Positions 36,001 to 51,000 of a stretch of DNA of 64,000 nt are shown one piece after another. The position numbers and the translations under genes were made by a program. Source of the stretch: Opisthorchis felineus. Taxonomy: Eukaryota; Platyhelminthes; Trematoda; Opisthorchiida; Opisthorchiidae. How positions within the stretch are numbered: position 1 is the first letter of the stretch; every line of letters begins with the position of its first letter. Location of the stretch: assembly GCA_004794785.1 (NCBI GenBank), contig SJOL01007330.1, positions 513,376-577,375 on the forward strand, written 5' to 3'. The notes beneath the pieces were generated by a model. That model did no database searches and was not told the DNA's origin. It worked only from the letters and a program-made list of their open reading frames with translations.

Positions 36001-39000
36001 AACTCGGTACTAGGGTTTCATACTTCTTGGTTCAAACGTAGTTGAAGTGTATTCCACTAATCGCTATCACGGGGGCAATGAGGACCCCCTGAAATACTGC
36101 ATTTGAAAGATATCTAAAAAATCTATCTATTGGAAAAGTTTTGGTATCAGGAATTCTTTGAAATGATCAGACAAGCCACGAGTACACATGGTTCGCAACT
36201 ACGACATGGTATTCGTCCATGGTAAGACTTGTCCTAACTATCGTGGTTCAGTGGGACAGCGCGCTGCAGACGGTTTTCCTGATAATGAAGGCAGTCCGTT
36301 GGTTGGGGTTTCGGGCGCAAACAGATGCAGAAAGTTGAAGGTTTGGCACGGACCAATATAAAGACCACATGGGCACTTACGTCGGCAAATAGTATCATGA
36401 CCGGACCAGGTTCCATCGGCCTGACACACGCGTAGGCATCCTGTAGAAGTGAGTGGAAAGAGTACTCAACTGACCGTAAGCGATCATACCCAGAAATATA
36501 TTTAATAAACATCACACTGACCTTGCCATTCCATAAGTCTTATAAAAAAGGCAGAAGAAATTCACTTGGAAATGTATAACCATCAACAAAATGAAGCTCA
36601 GGATTTGTCGAGAACTAGAAGTTGAGTGCTGAATCCTCTGCATTCTGAGAAAACGGTTGCAATAAGGTCATATGAATTATTGCTAAGACTGATCGTGTCC
36701 TTTGTGGTAACGCTAAGGGGTCCGTTTTCCGAACACCGTGGGACGCTTCTAATAAACCTGATGGTAAGGTGAAGGGATCTGATAATTTTCCGCTGAGAGT
36801 TCATCCGGTAAGTGAAGTCGGTCTGTGATGAACAGCCAAGAATCAGTGTACAGCTGTCTCATCCCCACTAGGAATCATTAACACTGCGTACCTCACGAAA
36901 CTCAGGGAATTTCGAACCCGCGACCATCCGACCAGTGGCAGAACACTTAAAACCCTTTGACCGCGAGGGTCTGATCAGTAGTGTGACTAGCTCTTACTTA
37001 GACAGGACTTAGTGCCATTGATTCTCCAGTTGAAGAAACCACAACATGTGGCCATGCACTGACTGGCTCCTTGAGTGACTTCTGCCAAGAACCTGCTGAA
37101 CAAAATGTCGAGTCTATCAGGTGACACAGGTTCATTTGCTCAACTCAAATGATGTATGCTTTGAACGTATACATGTATGTATGGTGATTCTCTCGGCTAA
37201 AAACCAGTCGTTTCCATATGCGGATGTCTTGGAGACATGGTTAATAATATCGTGATGGAAGTGTCTCGAAAGACCAATCCATTCCGGTCGAATTCCGTAC
37301 ATACGTTTACGCTAACTCAGAAATTCTATGGAACCGCAACTTGGAGGGGAGCCTGCCTGAGCTTGATGAATTATCGGCATTGAAAAACATGGTTTTGAGA
37401 CTTCAAGTCAAGCCGTTCCAAAGGAAGGCATACTTACCAATTGTGCTGTCTTGCGTTCCGCTGGATGGTCCACAGTCGGCGATGAAACCTTCCGCGCATA
37501 CAGCGAGCGCTTCGGCTTTGTACCGTTTGTCCGATTTGAATACTAGGTGCCCATGCGGTGGGTCTCGTATAGGACCACAGTTCACTCCTAGCCAAAAAAT
37601 AAAATGGGTTAAATTCCCTTTTTAACACCGGTCCGATGGTGTATTCAGAAAACTCGCCATCAAGCATAGTGCAGACGAATACCTTGGTAAATTCAGGATG
37701 TAAAAGACATTTTCGAGATCGCATTAAAATAAGTTATTTTTACCTTGAAAAAAAAGAATAAATTTGGACTCAACTAATCCCCTTGCTTTTCCTTACTCTG
37801 ACCTTAGTTCACGTTGCTCAGCTACCTCCAAGCAGAGTTTATATGTGTGATCCTTTATACACAATCGCTTTCTTGAGGTTCTTTATTTCACGTTTCCATG
37901 TTCCATGTAAAACGGGGTCCAGCGTGTTATATTGCGATAACAGCGGAAATTGTGTAAGCCCTACACGTCTCAAGTATCTGAAACACTTTGAAATGTACCA
38001 ACATGAAAACCTTCCTCAGCGCGGCGTATTACGGGAACAGCCCTCGACTAATCAACCTTACAAGAGTCTAGGTGTGCAGAGGTGGAACATACCTAGTTAG
38101 TAATATCAACACATATTCGATAGTTTAAAGATGCATATCGATTATTTGTCTGTTTTAAATGAAAGCAGGCATTTACACTTACCCTTCAATACACAACACA
38201 CTATTGAATGGGTTCTTTCTCAAAAAGTACCTGATGAGAAAGTGAAGTCTCCTGATCCCGTGAGCACTGCCGGCAGCATCTGATAGCCTTGCAGGCTAAA
38301 ACGCATAAGTATCTAACTCAAGTTATATATCAGACTGCCTTGTAGGACCTCCTTTCCTGCCATACTTATTCCTCAACATTAGTGTGGCTCTAAATGCCAT
38401 CAATGTGAGAACCATATCTACATTTATCCGAATGCTAGGTAGAGTCAATTCGGATGGACAACCAATGGGTAAATACAGTTTAAGCTCTTCTAGCTACGAA
38501 CTTACTTTCACAGTTCAATTTCGTCACCCTCCATTCGGATCCGACACAGGCTGCTTCGACATAATCCCGTTCAAGATCCTTGTACCCCGGCTGGCATACT
38601 ATCTCAATCACCTCCCCGGATTTGTAGTCGTCACGATCGATATCTAACGAAAACATCGAGACTTGTTCTGGCCGTGGCCTGGAACGAGTACGGGTATTTG
38701 GCATATAGGGTGGACTGAAGCAGGCTTCAGTTTACCAGCAACGCGGAGGAAGCCGTGGTTGTCGCAACAGTATCAGATGGAAGATGTAAAAGCAATAAAA
38801 CCAAACCAAAATTATGTGACAGTCAGTCTTGGCAAAACTGAAGATTGTTTCTAACTAAGCAATCGGTAACTTTGAAAATCAAACTCTGGAGCTCCGAAGA
38901 AAGCTACATCTACAGTTTACATCGTTTTGATCCCGATAGACCACCGTAGTCATTCCATAGGCTTGTACAGCGTATTTTTGCTGACAGAGAAATCAGTGAT

Positions 39001-42000
39001 ATCAAAAACTTATTCACCACATCAAACTATAGAAGAGTGGATACATTCTGAGCGGGGATCTCCGTAGGGTTTAGTTCAGAATATAACTACCCTCCAACTC
39101 CTCAGTATTGTTGTCCACTTCTAGGCACCTACGCAATGAACAAACACTTGCCGCAGTGATAACCTGGTCTTTCCATCATCTTTCCATCATTCACAAGATT
39201 TAGGCAAAAAACAGTTCTCCGTTTTCAATTGAGACTTTGTCCGACAAGTTAAATCAGTCTGCGTTGAATAGACGAGAAGCACTGTACAATTGTTCCATCC
39301 TTATCGGGAATCATCAGCAGTGCGCATCTCACAAAATCCAAAGAGTCTTGAACCTTCCGACCAGTGGTAGAATACCTAACCGTTCGACCATGAGCGGCTG
39401 CTCAGCAGTGTGATTAGCTCTCACCGAGAAAAATAATAGCACCACTCATGCTTCAATCAAGGAGACATCACGTGGTCAAGCAAGGGCTGGCTTCTTGTGT
39501 GACAACTTCTCAGAAGGAATTTTTACTCATCTTGTAAAACTTTTCTTCCTCCGAGCCACTTAGATCGGTCGTAGTGTAATGGGATTTTGTCATTTTTTAA
39601 TTAAGATTTCGTTCCCCATTTCATCGGTGGTCAACATTGGTTGGTCGTACTTTGCTGCTGAGTCCATACGACCTAATGCAAGTTGTCGAAGTTTAGACTT
39701 ATCGTGACCACAGCTCAAATTGTTTTTCACGAATTTATCTACCTATATCACCCTGATTCCTTAATCGCTTTCAGTGGTGAATGACGCTGGTCATCCGACC
39801 GATTTGCACATATCAATGGAATGAAATCTGACCACGGTGGCTTATCTAATGAAAATCCTGAGGCCTACGTGATTTCCTCGGGTGAAACACCACGAACACA
39901 GGTAGGCGTAAAGAGGATGCGCCAAAGGACATGAAAGTACACGGAACTTTTAGCCTGAACACATGAATATAGACTTCGTCCAGTCCACTGTTCCCATGTC
40001 AACACTTGTTTTCATTTGTCTACGTTCACGTTGCGGATGATGGTCATTCATCAACAAAACTGACGATAACGACGCATAAAGGAACTGATTCTAATAAATT
40101 GTTTCAAGCCTCTTTTGTGTGCCCAAATGGGTCTTGTGTCAAACACCTCACTAACTGAGAAAATCAGAACGTTTGATTCCATCCGACTATTTGTGTAGCT
40201 TACTATTGACCACACCAGTCGTCTTTCTGATCGATTTTCATTCTTTTATCTATGATATTATTTACTTCACATGTTCAGTCATTTTCTCTGACTGTTTTAA
40301 CCAATCCTGACCTCCTGAAACTTTGCCAGTTCACCGCGTCAATTATTCGTACGACTAATCGCAGAGCTGTCATCGAAATGTCTATTCACAGGACGTCCTA
40401 TATCTTGACTTTGGCTGTTTTCGATACAAGATTCAGTATTTCGGTTGATAAAGTTGTTTGAAGCGCGATGTTTTGAAATTCCCGGCAAGTGGTCACTTGT
40501 CGATGGGCTGCTCGAGTGACGTATTCACAGCCACCTAACAATGGAACAGGCGATGTAAACTACTGGAGTTGGGAACAGTCAAGCTGCTGATCAGTCAGTC
40601 GTGAACGAACCGTAGTCCCTACTTGCTGGCTGGGAGCTGGTGAGCTTTGTCCGTCCTCCCAATGATCAGCAACAATGGTGGAACAGTTATCCAGCATCAT
40701 CCACACTTGAAAGTTGAAACCCCTAAAATTTACAGGTTTGTAAGTGCACCTTGTTCTGATTGTCAACAAATTTCCAGATATTACGTTTTTAGTCACCCCA
40801 AGTATGTGGGACTGGCTCAAATTCTTTTTTTTTCAAGTACCCAGACGTCGCATAATCTGGTATTTTTAGCTTGTTCAACAATGTCGTCATTAAAGGTACA
40901 CCTTTGCGGATTTCCGAAACATTTTCTCAATGTCGTTTGTTTCTCCATAGGATAGTGACCAGTGAAAAACATCTGAAACGTTCTATGTACTGGGATAAGG
41001 AAACTTCAGCTACATATGGGGGCTAGATGTCTTGTGTAGTGGATGTTTTTAAATACGGTTCGATATTAATCTAAACTCACAAGAGAATCACCAAACAAGA
41101 TGAATTACTAGGAAAACAGGTGACGACTGGGAATTCAATGACCTTTGAGCAATAGTGGGGTGCTCAGTTCTATTTCCGAATATGTTGCTAACAAACAACG
41201 CTGATTGCTTATCTAAGGCGAGTTCACTGTTGTGACCCACTACTGAGTCAACCATGCCCAAGAAACAAACCATGCCATTTCCCCATGGTGTTTTTGCTCG
41301 AGGGACGTGTAATCTATTTGTGAGGGAGAGATTTGTGCCTTCCTGAAGGATAGAGCTGGAAAAAACCATATCTTTTTACTTTTATCTTTGACACAGGTGC
41401 TTCTGTCTCGGTTTTCTCGACGGGGAGTGTAGTGCAGTAGAGTGCGACAATGAAAGATCTTTACAGGGAGCCCTACAAATGCGTGACTGTATTGTGTGAG
41501 CTCATGCGAACGCGCCGGTGCTAACGAAACTTGATGTTTTCATGAGATTTTTACAAAGATACTGACTTACATGTGTAGCTCTCTTTCGATGAACAGCTGC
41601 TGTGAAGCAAAAAGGGAGGACGAGGGCTAATATACTGCCAGGCTACTCAAATCTAGGCAGCATGAATTGAAAAGCCGTTGTTGGGTTTCAACTACTGACA
41701 TGCCTATCAGTAGTTTTTCGGCCTAACCACTGAGTTACCTCGCACTCTGCAGTTGATTTTCTCCGGTCAACTGGTAGTTCACTTGGACTGTCTGTACACT
41801 GTGTCTGACTACTATGTGCTAGCAAGACCAATATATGAAGTTTGGCATGAGTAGTCGAATAAATGCGCACAAAGTTGGAAGTACAGTTGAACGAATTGTA
41901 TTTGAGACACGTCCTTGAGTGGAAACAAACGTGCAACTGGGCAGCTCGAGATATTTTTTCAACGGTGTCCTTCAGCAACTGAGGATAACCCGGAACCTTT

Positions 42001-45000
42001 CGGGATTTGGGTATGGCCCTTTGAGATTGGCAACTTATTGCGACGTAACGGCCTACTCACTGAAACCAGAAACCGAGTCTCGGTTTTCACACCATGTTTC
42101 CATCAGCCCCACAGCTCTATAGGCCTAGTCGTGTACCACTCAAATGTTCCAGTTGTCAAAACACACTGTAACGGCCGAAGCGATTTCATCAGAAACGCTA
42201 GGTGAATGAAATGACGCTACCCTCTCAAACCAATTCCTCCTCTTCGATCAATTCCATCTAAGTGAAGTCATAATCCAGCAAATTTGGGCGGGCAAATTTG
42301 CACTCCTGTATGTCAAGTTTTATTCCCGTTTTTTGCTATACTTATAAACCATTCTATAGAATGTTTTTTCATGTTTCCCGCCGTTCGAATTATCCCCCAT
42401 TCCACCCCCAATTTTCTTCTTCCGTGCTCTTTTCTATAGAAATTTGTGGAAGCCCCCTGCATAATGTGTGCGTCCCCTAGAGTTCTATCCAAATGGAATG
42501 GTGTTCGAAAAAGCATACTTATCAGTTATGTAGTTATTTCTACTTCACAACAACATTACTGATGTAAGTCAGTGACCTTAGAATCCGGTATTATGTCGCT
42601 CTAAGTTCGTGTTTTACGCTTCTGTCAAAATTCTTTATCGTTCTTCCTATGTCCTAGAGTGGTCTCTAATTTAGCACAGCGTTTAGATTTTTTTCTAGGT
42701 TATTTCACTGTTCATCAAATACGGTCACATGCCTAAAATTCGCCCTAACAAGCGACAATGAAACGTTTGTTACCACTAGTTGCTAAGAACAGCGTGAAAT
42801 CAGATATCGCTCCACATACTGTTGGTCTGGTTACTGCATGATGGGTCCTCTCCACTCCAGGACAAGGTGGCCAAACAATGCCGATTACGTGGACCCCGAA
42901 CGACGAAGCCCACTTCGCAGGTGTATTCCGCCGAGTCTCCAATTTCCGTTCCGTTGAATCTGACTGTTCCGTTTAAGGGTGCAATCGGAGGCTTGCATCT
43001 TGAGTTCTCTGTGTGTGTGAAAGAATCGGGCGTGACAAACATAGAAATAATGAGAAAGTTTACCGTCGAAGGTGTTAACCTGAAATATGCTTACCGGAAT
43101 AACCATAAATGAATGACATGCCTCATGGTAGAAAATTGCTGGATGGAGATTGCAGACCATACGACAAAGATGCAGTTGGGTTTGTCAATCTAAAGTTTAC
43201 TACACTAATTGATCATACAAATAGCCAGCCTCGTGTTCAGCCTGAGGTTCAAAGTTCTAGATAGGATCGTTATAGCTTACAAGGCCATACATTATCTGTA
43301 TGGTTCATTGAAGTTCCCACAAGTTTTCGGTGGAGAACGCTGCTTGTCAGCGTCATGTTTGTTTCCTATAGTCAGCGGCTACTGTTACCATCAAACAATA
43401 ATCCCGTGTATTATCTTTTAAAAAAACAAGAAAGGTATAATAGTTTTGCAAACATTTTCATCTCGCGAAAGGAGAATCCAGGTGTCTTGAAGCAAAACCA
43501 ATGTATTAGGGTAACCTTCTGAGCTAAACTGCCTACGTACCAGAGCATGCTCAAAAAAACCCCCCTACTGAGAGATCAGGTATCCGATGGTTTGCGGAAG
43601 TAACATAATTGCTACTAGTGAAAAGGAGGAAAGCCCTTCGCCTTGAAGTCCTTTATTGGCAAACACCAACTAAACAGTTACAAACTATTGAACAGGAAAG
43701 TAAACCTCTCACATGCACCTTGTTCATAAAAACTGAACATCCTCACGCGTCTTCTTGAACGACTATCATGCAATTGTAAACAAACGTTGCAAATCAGTTC
43801 CACAAGTTCCGTAATAAACCACACCTCCGATTAGACGCGTGGCGGAGTTACGAGATAACCACATACTACTCACATGCCTCATCAGTAGTATCCGCCGTTA
43901 CACTAGCAACTCCAATTGTCGGAAGAATGAATGTGATTGGATGGAGATACAAAACGATACGGCTGCTAAACGATGTACGTGGCGATCATGCTATCAGCTT
44001 CTACCCAGACTGTCTGACTGCGTGTTGGAGGTGTGCGCAGCTCGGATATTTGTGGTAGGCTATGTCTAGGTCTCCGTTGCAGTTCCATTTCTTTCATCTG
44101 TTTTGTTGAAATAAACTGGCATTGTTTGTAAGGAAGTGAAGCACCGGTATTGTTATCTGGCGTTGTTGTCGATAATGATGAAGAGGAATATATGCGGTGC
44201 AATTTAGCGCGACTGCCTACGAGCACCCTTGCAGCGGAATTAACGCATCAGTGGAAGGTGAGTGGATTCGGCGCTAGGACGTAGCGAAGACTGCTGTTTT
44301 CACATTCATCCTTTGGTCCGATTATCGAGGTTTATGCTTAACAAATGTAGAGAACCCTGGAGTTGAGTTCTGTTCTTATAAGTGGCTATCAGCGGAACAG
44401 CTAAGAGACGCACCATGTAAGTCTGCGTGCGGTTCCAACGGTGCGTGGTGAAATCACTGCAGAATGCTGTTCGTAACTGATCTGACCCCGTTTCATTGAC
44501 ACACACTAACTGAAAAGTACTTAACGTTAATCGTTGATACTGGTTTTGTTTTGTTCATTTTATTCGATTCAACGTCATATGCAGCCTTTAATATCAACTT
44601 TGATCAATCCAAAGCGAAATCGGTTTTACAGTTATAAAACCGTAAAGGTCATCAGCTTCGTTGCTGGCATGAACGCCAGTAATGTTTAGCAACCAAATGT
44701 GGAAAAAAATGATCATGTAGACAATGGTGTTCGTTTTGTTACGTTCAGCGTTGTGTGCCAAGCCACTGAAGTGAATCCAAACCGGGGAAAAATACAATAG
44801 AATCGCCGTGAGCATTCTTGCGAAAAATGGAATTTTCTCGAAGCTGAAAATCAGGTGCAATGCATACATCCCATCGAAAGAGTGGGACGGGAAAACCTGC
44901 AAGATGTTAGCATTTCAAATTTCTGTTCGTGGGTTGGAATATTTGTAGCTTGAATGCATTGGTCACATGGCCGCTCAGCTGTTTACCGAGCTTGGCAATC

Positions 45001-47963
45001 GAACTGCAAACGGTTCTTCACCATTTGACGAGACATCAACAACGGCGCGCCGTTATTCTCTCCTCGAATCGTGACGAAATATTTTCAAGTCAACTGCCAA
45101 GCTAGGAGCGACAAAATTCCTAAGAAAAAAGCCAAAAAAGACCTGCAATAGCTAAAAGTAGCTCATTTGTTTCCAGCCAGCTGCTGAATCGGGACAATCT
45201 GGTTAGCAACGACTTTAGTCTGGATGTTTAGCTGATAAGTCGTCAATTTTCAAGGAGAACCGGATGATTACCAAGTTGAGCCGGCGGAACTCATCCGGTT
45301 ATTATTTTTTTAAATAGGTCAGCTTAGATCCTAAAAATATTGGCCGCAGTTGCTACTTCATCGTCATTGGTGGGATCAAGATGAGGAATTTTCAGTTGGG
45401 ATTTTTCCTGTAGGTGACCTCAGTCTATGCCGAAAAGTCTTGAGATGGTGTACAGCTGTTTGGCAATCATGAACAGTTTGCATCTCAAAAATCTCCGGGA
45501 CGGTTTTCCCGGTTACTAGCAGAAGAGTATACAGTTAGTGTGAGCAGCCAATCAGCTGTGTGATTAACTCGCACTTAGACAGGACAGGATTTGAGAAGTC
45601 ATCAATCCAAGAGCCAGCCAACATGTGACCATGTGAAGTGGTTTCCATGATTGAAGGATGAGCTGATTAAGCGCGAGTTAATCCCACCACTGGTCAGCCG
45701 CTAGTCGCCAAACGGCTACCCTTCGGAAGGAAGGAGGTTCGAAACTTCGTGTTAGGTTTTCGTGAGATTCGTACTGCGGGTGATTCTACATAAGGACTAA
45801 GCAGCTGCGCAGCGATTCTCGGCACTTCGGCATGAATAAGCTTTTCTGGTAGGACGGAATTTTCATTGAACCCCATGATGCCGGTCTGCTGACTTCCGGA
45901 CTTCGCGTCCGCCATACAAGCTGGACAGATGTCTACGTTCAAAAGAGCAGTGTGATTGGTTCATTCACATTCTTAGGAAGTTGGAATTCCTTTTGTGACT
46001 GGACAATGGGGATCCCAGTATACTGTAGACTTTACCGTGAAATTTGGACCCACATATGTTTAGTACAGAATGATGAACTATAGAGATTTCAGTCAACCTG
46101 AGAGTTACATATCTTGTACTGGGTGAGACACCCCGTAGGAAATTGCTCGAAGAAGTACACAGACATTCGATTAGTGACTGCCTTTTTCCGGCACTTCGGC
46201 AAAAATTCAAGTAATTTATTTGTTAGGAGCCTGAAAGTCACCGTGCATTGCATCCATTTAAAAACAAAATACTGCTTCTGGGATTTGGGCTTCCTTGGAA
46301 AGTACTCTCGTCAGGTTTGGAGCGTATGGGACACATAGTAAGCCACCCTGGCTGCCCATGAATCTTCAAGCGATCGGAGACTGAATATTCTGCAAGCAGG
46401 CAAACTGGAGTGCCAAAGTCCGCTACTTACTTTCAGATTACGGTGGATGGAATAATGAACAAACGATCCACTTTCGTTTACACTGCTTTTAAGAAGTGTT
46501 CCAAGTCATCTTTTGTCACAAATAACTCGAAATGGTTCTAAATTCATACGCAAACAATACCTTTCTTAGGCCCCACAGATAAGCTTGCTGTTTTGCGCCG
46601 CAAGATAAATATTGTCCTTCAAGGCAGTCAAAAAATAGTCAAGATAAATTGAGTCACATCTTGTGTCCGGCAGTTTATCAAGGAGGCGGTATTTGGAACA
46701 AACCTCTGTGTAAACAATCCAAACTCGGAGGATGTACGGGAGAAATTGTGTGGCCACTCATCCTGTCCGTTTGAACCAGCGGCGGACAGAAACAGTACGT
46801 GACACAAGTATTTCCTCCAGGTTAGTTGTACCCTCAAATCAGGCAACGTTTATCAGAATTGACTGATTATTTAGGGTCATCAGAAAAACTAACCACCAAA
46901 GTTGGTTTTGCTAACATTCTAGTTTGCTTGTTTCCATATTTCCAATCTGTAAGGATCCAGCCTCCCTTCTTTACTGATTGTACGAACAAAGTCGTTGCTA
47001 TGGCCCTTTTAGTTACGACAAATTTGACAATAAGACAAAGGGAAGTTTTTATCTAGCAGTTGTTTTCAATCAGAAAGGATCCATATCAGACAACAAACCT
47101 ATACCGGAAACCTTGCAACTATGACATGAATGTTTCATCCGAGGTGTTGTCTAAAAGGGAAAATGTGATCATCAGAAATTTGACTGACTGGATTTTGGAC
47201 GACAGTGACCAGCGACTTGATAGCTTGTCCCAGTATCAGTTTGAATCATCTTAGGATAGCATCGACTACTTGCCAGCCAGAATGGTGGAACGGGTGTCAG
47301 AATTGATTTCTTCGGTCATTCCGGTTTCGTCGAACTCCAGCCATCTGGTTTCGAAGCCAAGTGTATATCACTGTATTGGACGAAAAGCTGCTACGGTCAC
47401 CCATTCCGACTTTCGGCACATCGCTGGCTGTAGGAGACCGATTTGGTTTGCCACAGAGCTACAGGATTAATAAGCAACGCAATTCACGCCAGACCAGATC
47501 TCAAAGTAGGGAATAATTTGCTCGAAAAGTACCCATTCTGAGAAGTCATCACTCGAACAGCCATTCAGCACGTGACCACGTTAGATGAATTCAGTGATTG
47601 ATCGATAAATATCGCTACGTTTCGTCTAATTAGGAGTTGAACGCGGCTCACGGCTTGACGGCTTGGTGTTCAGCTTCTAACCGGGAGGTTGTAAGATGCA
47701 CACTCCTGATGATTCGCAGTGAGGCCAAAACATTGTTTTCAGTGTAGGCAAGAGGTTGAAAATGTTGTGCAGCTCTTTTCAGTTTTCCGTCATCATAAAC
47801 TTCGCCTGAAAGACGAAACCTCGACTGAATGATCCCAAAGTCCCCTCATAATACAAACGGAGTGCCAAGAGTTGACACCTTTTGAGGATCGCGACACCCT
47901 CTTTGAGTTTGCAGAACTGTTGACCCCAAAGTCCAATATGAGTATATGCGCATATCTGTATGT

Positions 47964-48002
<39 letters not shown>

Positions 48003-51000
48003 TAAACTCTCTAAATCCTTTGTCTACGTGGTGTCAAATGGCCTGCTTTCGCTTAACAAAGGCCTTATCATATCTCTCGCGTTCCAGATAATTCGCGAAT
48101 GCTCGCATCCATGTGCAAGACAGTCTGGCAATCGAGTAGCTGAGAGATGAATTATAACCACTTTGGTTACACAAACACGCATCTCCTCGTTATTACCTAA
48201 AAATGAGACTGTGCCAGTGGATATCCAACTCACCCGAACCTTAAGATAGCATCGTTCTCATAGCCTAAAATCACACTGACCTATTCCATCCTGCTTGTCA
48301 TTTATAGTCCGGTCGGCCAGGAACTTTCTTCAATGTCTTTTTGCTTAAAATCCCGCGAAAACTCGACCGCTTTCTGGAACACCACTTATGCTCAAATATA
48401 ATTGTTTGAAGTACTTACTATCTGGCCATTTATCGTCCTCAGAAAATTTTGTCGCATTTCTCTACAGCTTTCGCACTAACTCAGAGCTGCTGCTGTTCAC
48501 GTTGCTTGAGGGGTCCACGCGTCTCCTCGTATATTTGGCTGAAGACACTAAATGATATAACAGCTAGTCGTCGATAGTGGCGTTCATACTGTCAGTTCCT
48601 ATCCAGACTGTGTAACTGCATATTGAAAGTGTAGACACCTCGGACATTTCTGGTACGCTAGCACTAAGTCCCCCTCAACGCTCTATTTATCCTTTTTTCC
48701 GTTATAAGTCTTTATTGAAATAAATTGTACGGCGGTGAAGTACCAGTGTCCTCAACTGTTGTTGCTGACAGTGATGGTGAGGCTAAACCTCGGGGTTCTT
48801 CTGAAACTTTACCCAGAAGGACTGGGTTGTAAGTGGTCCCTCACAATTTTTAAAAGAAATTAAATTTGTTGCTTGGATGGGCATCCTTATGGAAAAACAT
48901 AATTTTTCCACCCCAAAAAAGATGGCCCAACGAACCAATTCGCCGATCACTTGTAAACCACAGCCCACTGTTTTATGGGAAACACAAATGAGAAAACTTC
49001 ACTAACGAGCTAATGTTTCAAAAATCTAATCTCCCCAGGGGATCCCTTAGATTAGATACTAGAAGTGCGGCATTTGCGTCGAGAATAGCAACCAACTTGA
49101 ACCACATGGCGGTACAATTTTCCAAACGAAAGACGATGCACAGATAACTGATGAATCTGGTAAGGTCTGAAATTTGGGTAAAGCCTGGTGTTGACTATTG
49201 GATTACTGCTGGTCTCAGAAAACGGAGGTTGTGCCCGCTTAACTAGGTGGTGGGCAGGAATCGGAACAACTGTTCACAGGTGTTCTACTGATCCTTCGGA
49301 ATAGTTGATGGGAATAAGTATTACGTTTCACTGATCTTAGAGGACATTCTGTGACGACAGCTATATATGTATATAATATATATATATATACTATAACTCC
49401 CAGAATTTTTAGTGAAACCCCTATGTCCTGACTCCTTCGATATGAGTAACCTGGACGCCAGGTATCTATTAAATGCTGAAGCTTAACGCCGGAAATCTAA
49501 CGGTTTTTCATGCAAAATCATCGGTTCTCAGTCAGGATGGGATCAACACAAGGACAAGGGCTTTGAATTCGACGCTGTTGTTTATATGTGAACACACATT
49601 CGAGCCAGACCTTCGTGACATTCCTGAGTATTCCTGACAAATGTGCGCTGGAGTGCGCTTCCATGTAGGACAACCAAAAAGGCATATTCTGAAAGCCAAC
49701 AATCAACTGCGGCACCGACTTCCTGTCTCGCTTCAGACAAATAGATTCGAAGTGACACTTACTGCATTGAGATGGTGAAACAGACGGTAGTTTTGCTCTT
49801 GCGCGCATTTCGGTAAATGATATCTACGTACGATCTGTCAACACGTGATGGGAATGATATTGAAAATAACGAGTTGCCGGTGGCAGCGACAAAGGTTTTA
49901 CCGCAACTCAAATTCAGCGCTTTGAAGGGAATATACGATATGACAACTTAATACGATGTCTAAAATTCTTACTTAGTTATCCACAGCAGCAGTCCGGCAT
50001 ATACTTCGAGTGGACTCATCTGACACAGGAAACAGCCGCAATAAAGTGAGAAAGTTATATTTTAACCTGGATAAATTCATTTTTCCGGGAATTGAACTTG
50101 AAATCTGACAAACCATTGTCACTTATACTACTTAAATCTGCGGTTTTCAGTGCCACATCCTGCGAGCGGACACAGGTTCGTATATAATCTTGGAATGGAA
50201 ACGTTGTGCTTTCCATTTAGGCATCATGTGCTTAGAGTAACTAATTAGGCACAGATTTATGCATCGCACCACAAGCCGGAAGATGCTTAGATCACACACT
50301 AGAGAGCTATGTGCGCGCTGTAAAATATTTTACTTTGCTATGGTTTCCGCTTAACAAAGACCTACAGCGTTGTTTTCGTAACGAAAATTCGGTGGCAGAG
50401 TAGCTACTGTTTCACTCAGACCGGAATGATTGATTGTTAACCGCATGTGAGGCAGGTGATCGGACTGTGGTAATGATCTGCTAGTGCACTGTGAGAAACC
50501 AATCACAAAGAGCGAACTGAAAAGTTGAAACAACACTTCCCATGTGACTGGGAGTAAAATTCGTTTTATTTAAGGTAATTACTGAATTATTTACAGGCGG
50601 TTCACTTCAATTAAGTCGATGAATTTGACATCGCTTTTGTATTTCTCAGCTATACCAACGTCATTTCCATCGAGTGTGATTCATCTATACAAGATGTTAC
50701 ACTATATTATGTAAGCATGGTCAAGCTGTTGTAAGGTTTCTGATTGGTCAGTGAATGAGTTGGCGGTGTTCCAGAATCGTTTAGGCCTTCACCGGAGCAC
50801 AATGCTCAGGCGTTGTGGCCTGAAGCGCCTTAGTGCAGGCACCAAACCACTTGTCACGCTCATGCTACTGGTGTATACAGGTCGCTTAAGAAAGCCTTCT
50901 CCGGGACGGTCTGTGTTAGAGCCGTCCCAGGCTAAAGTTGTGACCGTTTGTTTAGTTATCCGACAGACGGTTTCATTACTTCTGCCCGCTTTGTAGCTTT

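Noticed and set aside
49518..49808. Cys-containing minus-strand frame as a missing exon (Ig or CCP) between WAP and CCP 1
   Set aside because: No acceptor/donor pair gives a phase-1 exon with a recognisable domain, and exon 1 joins CCP 1 directly in a sensible way (CLPENSRCKPP).
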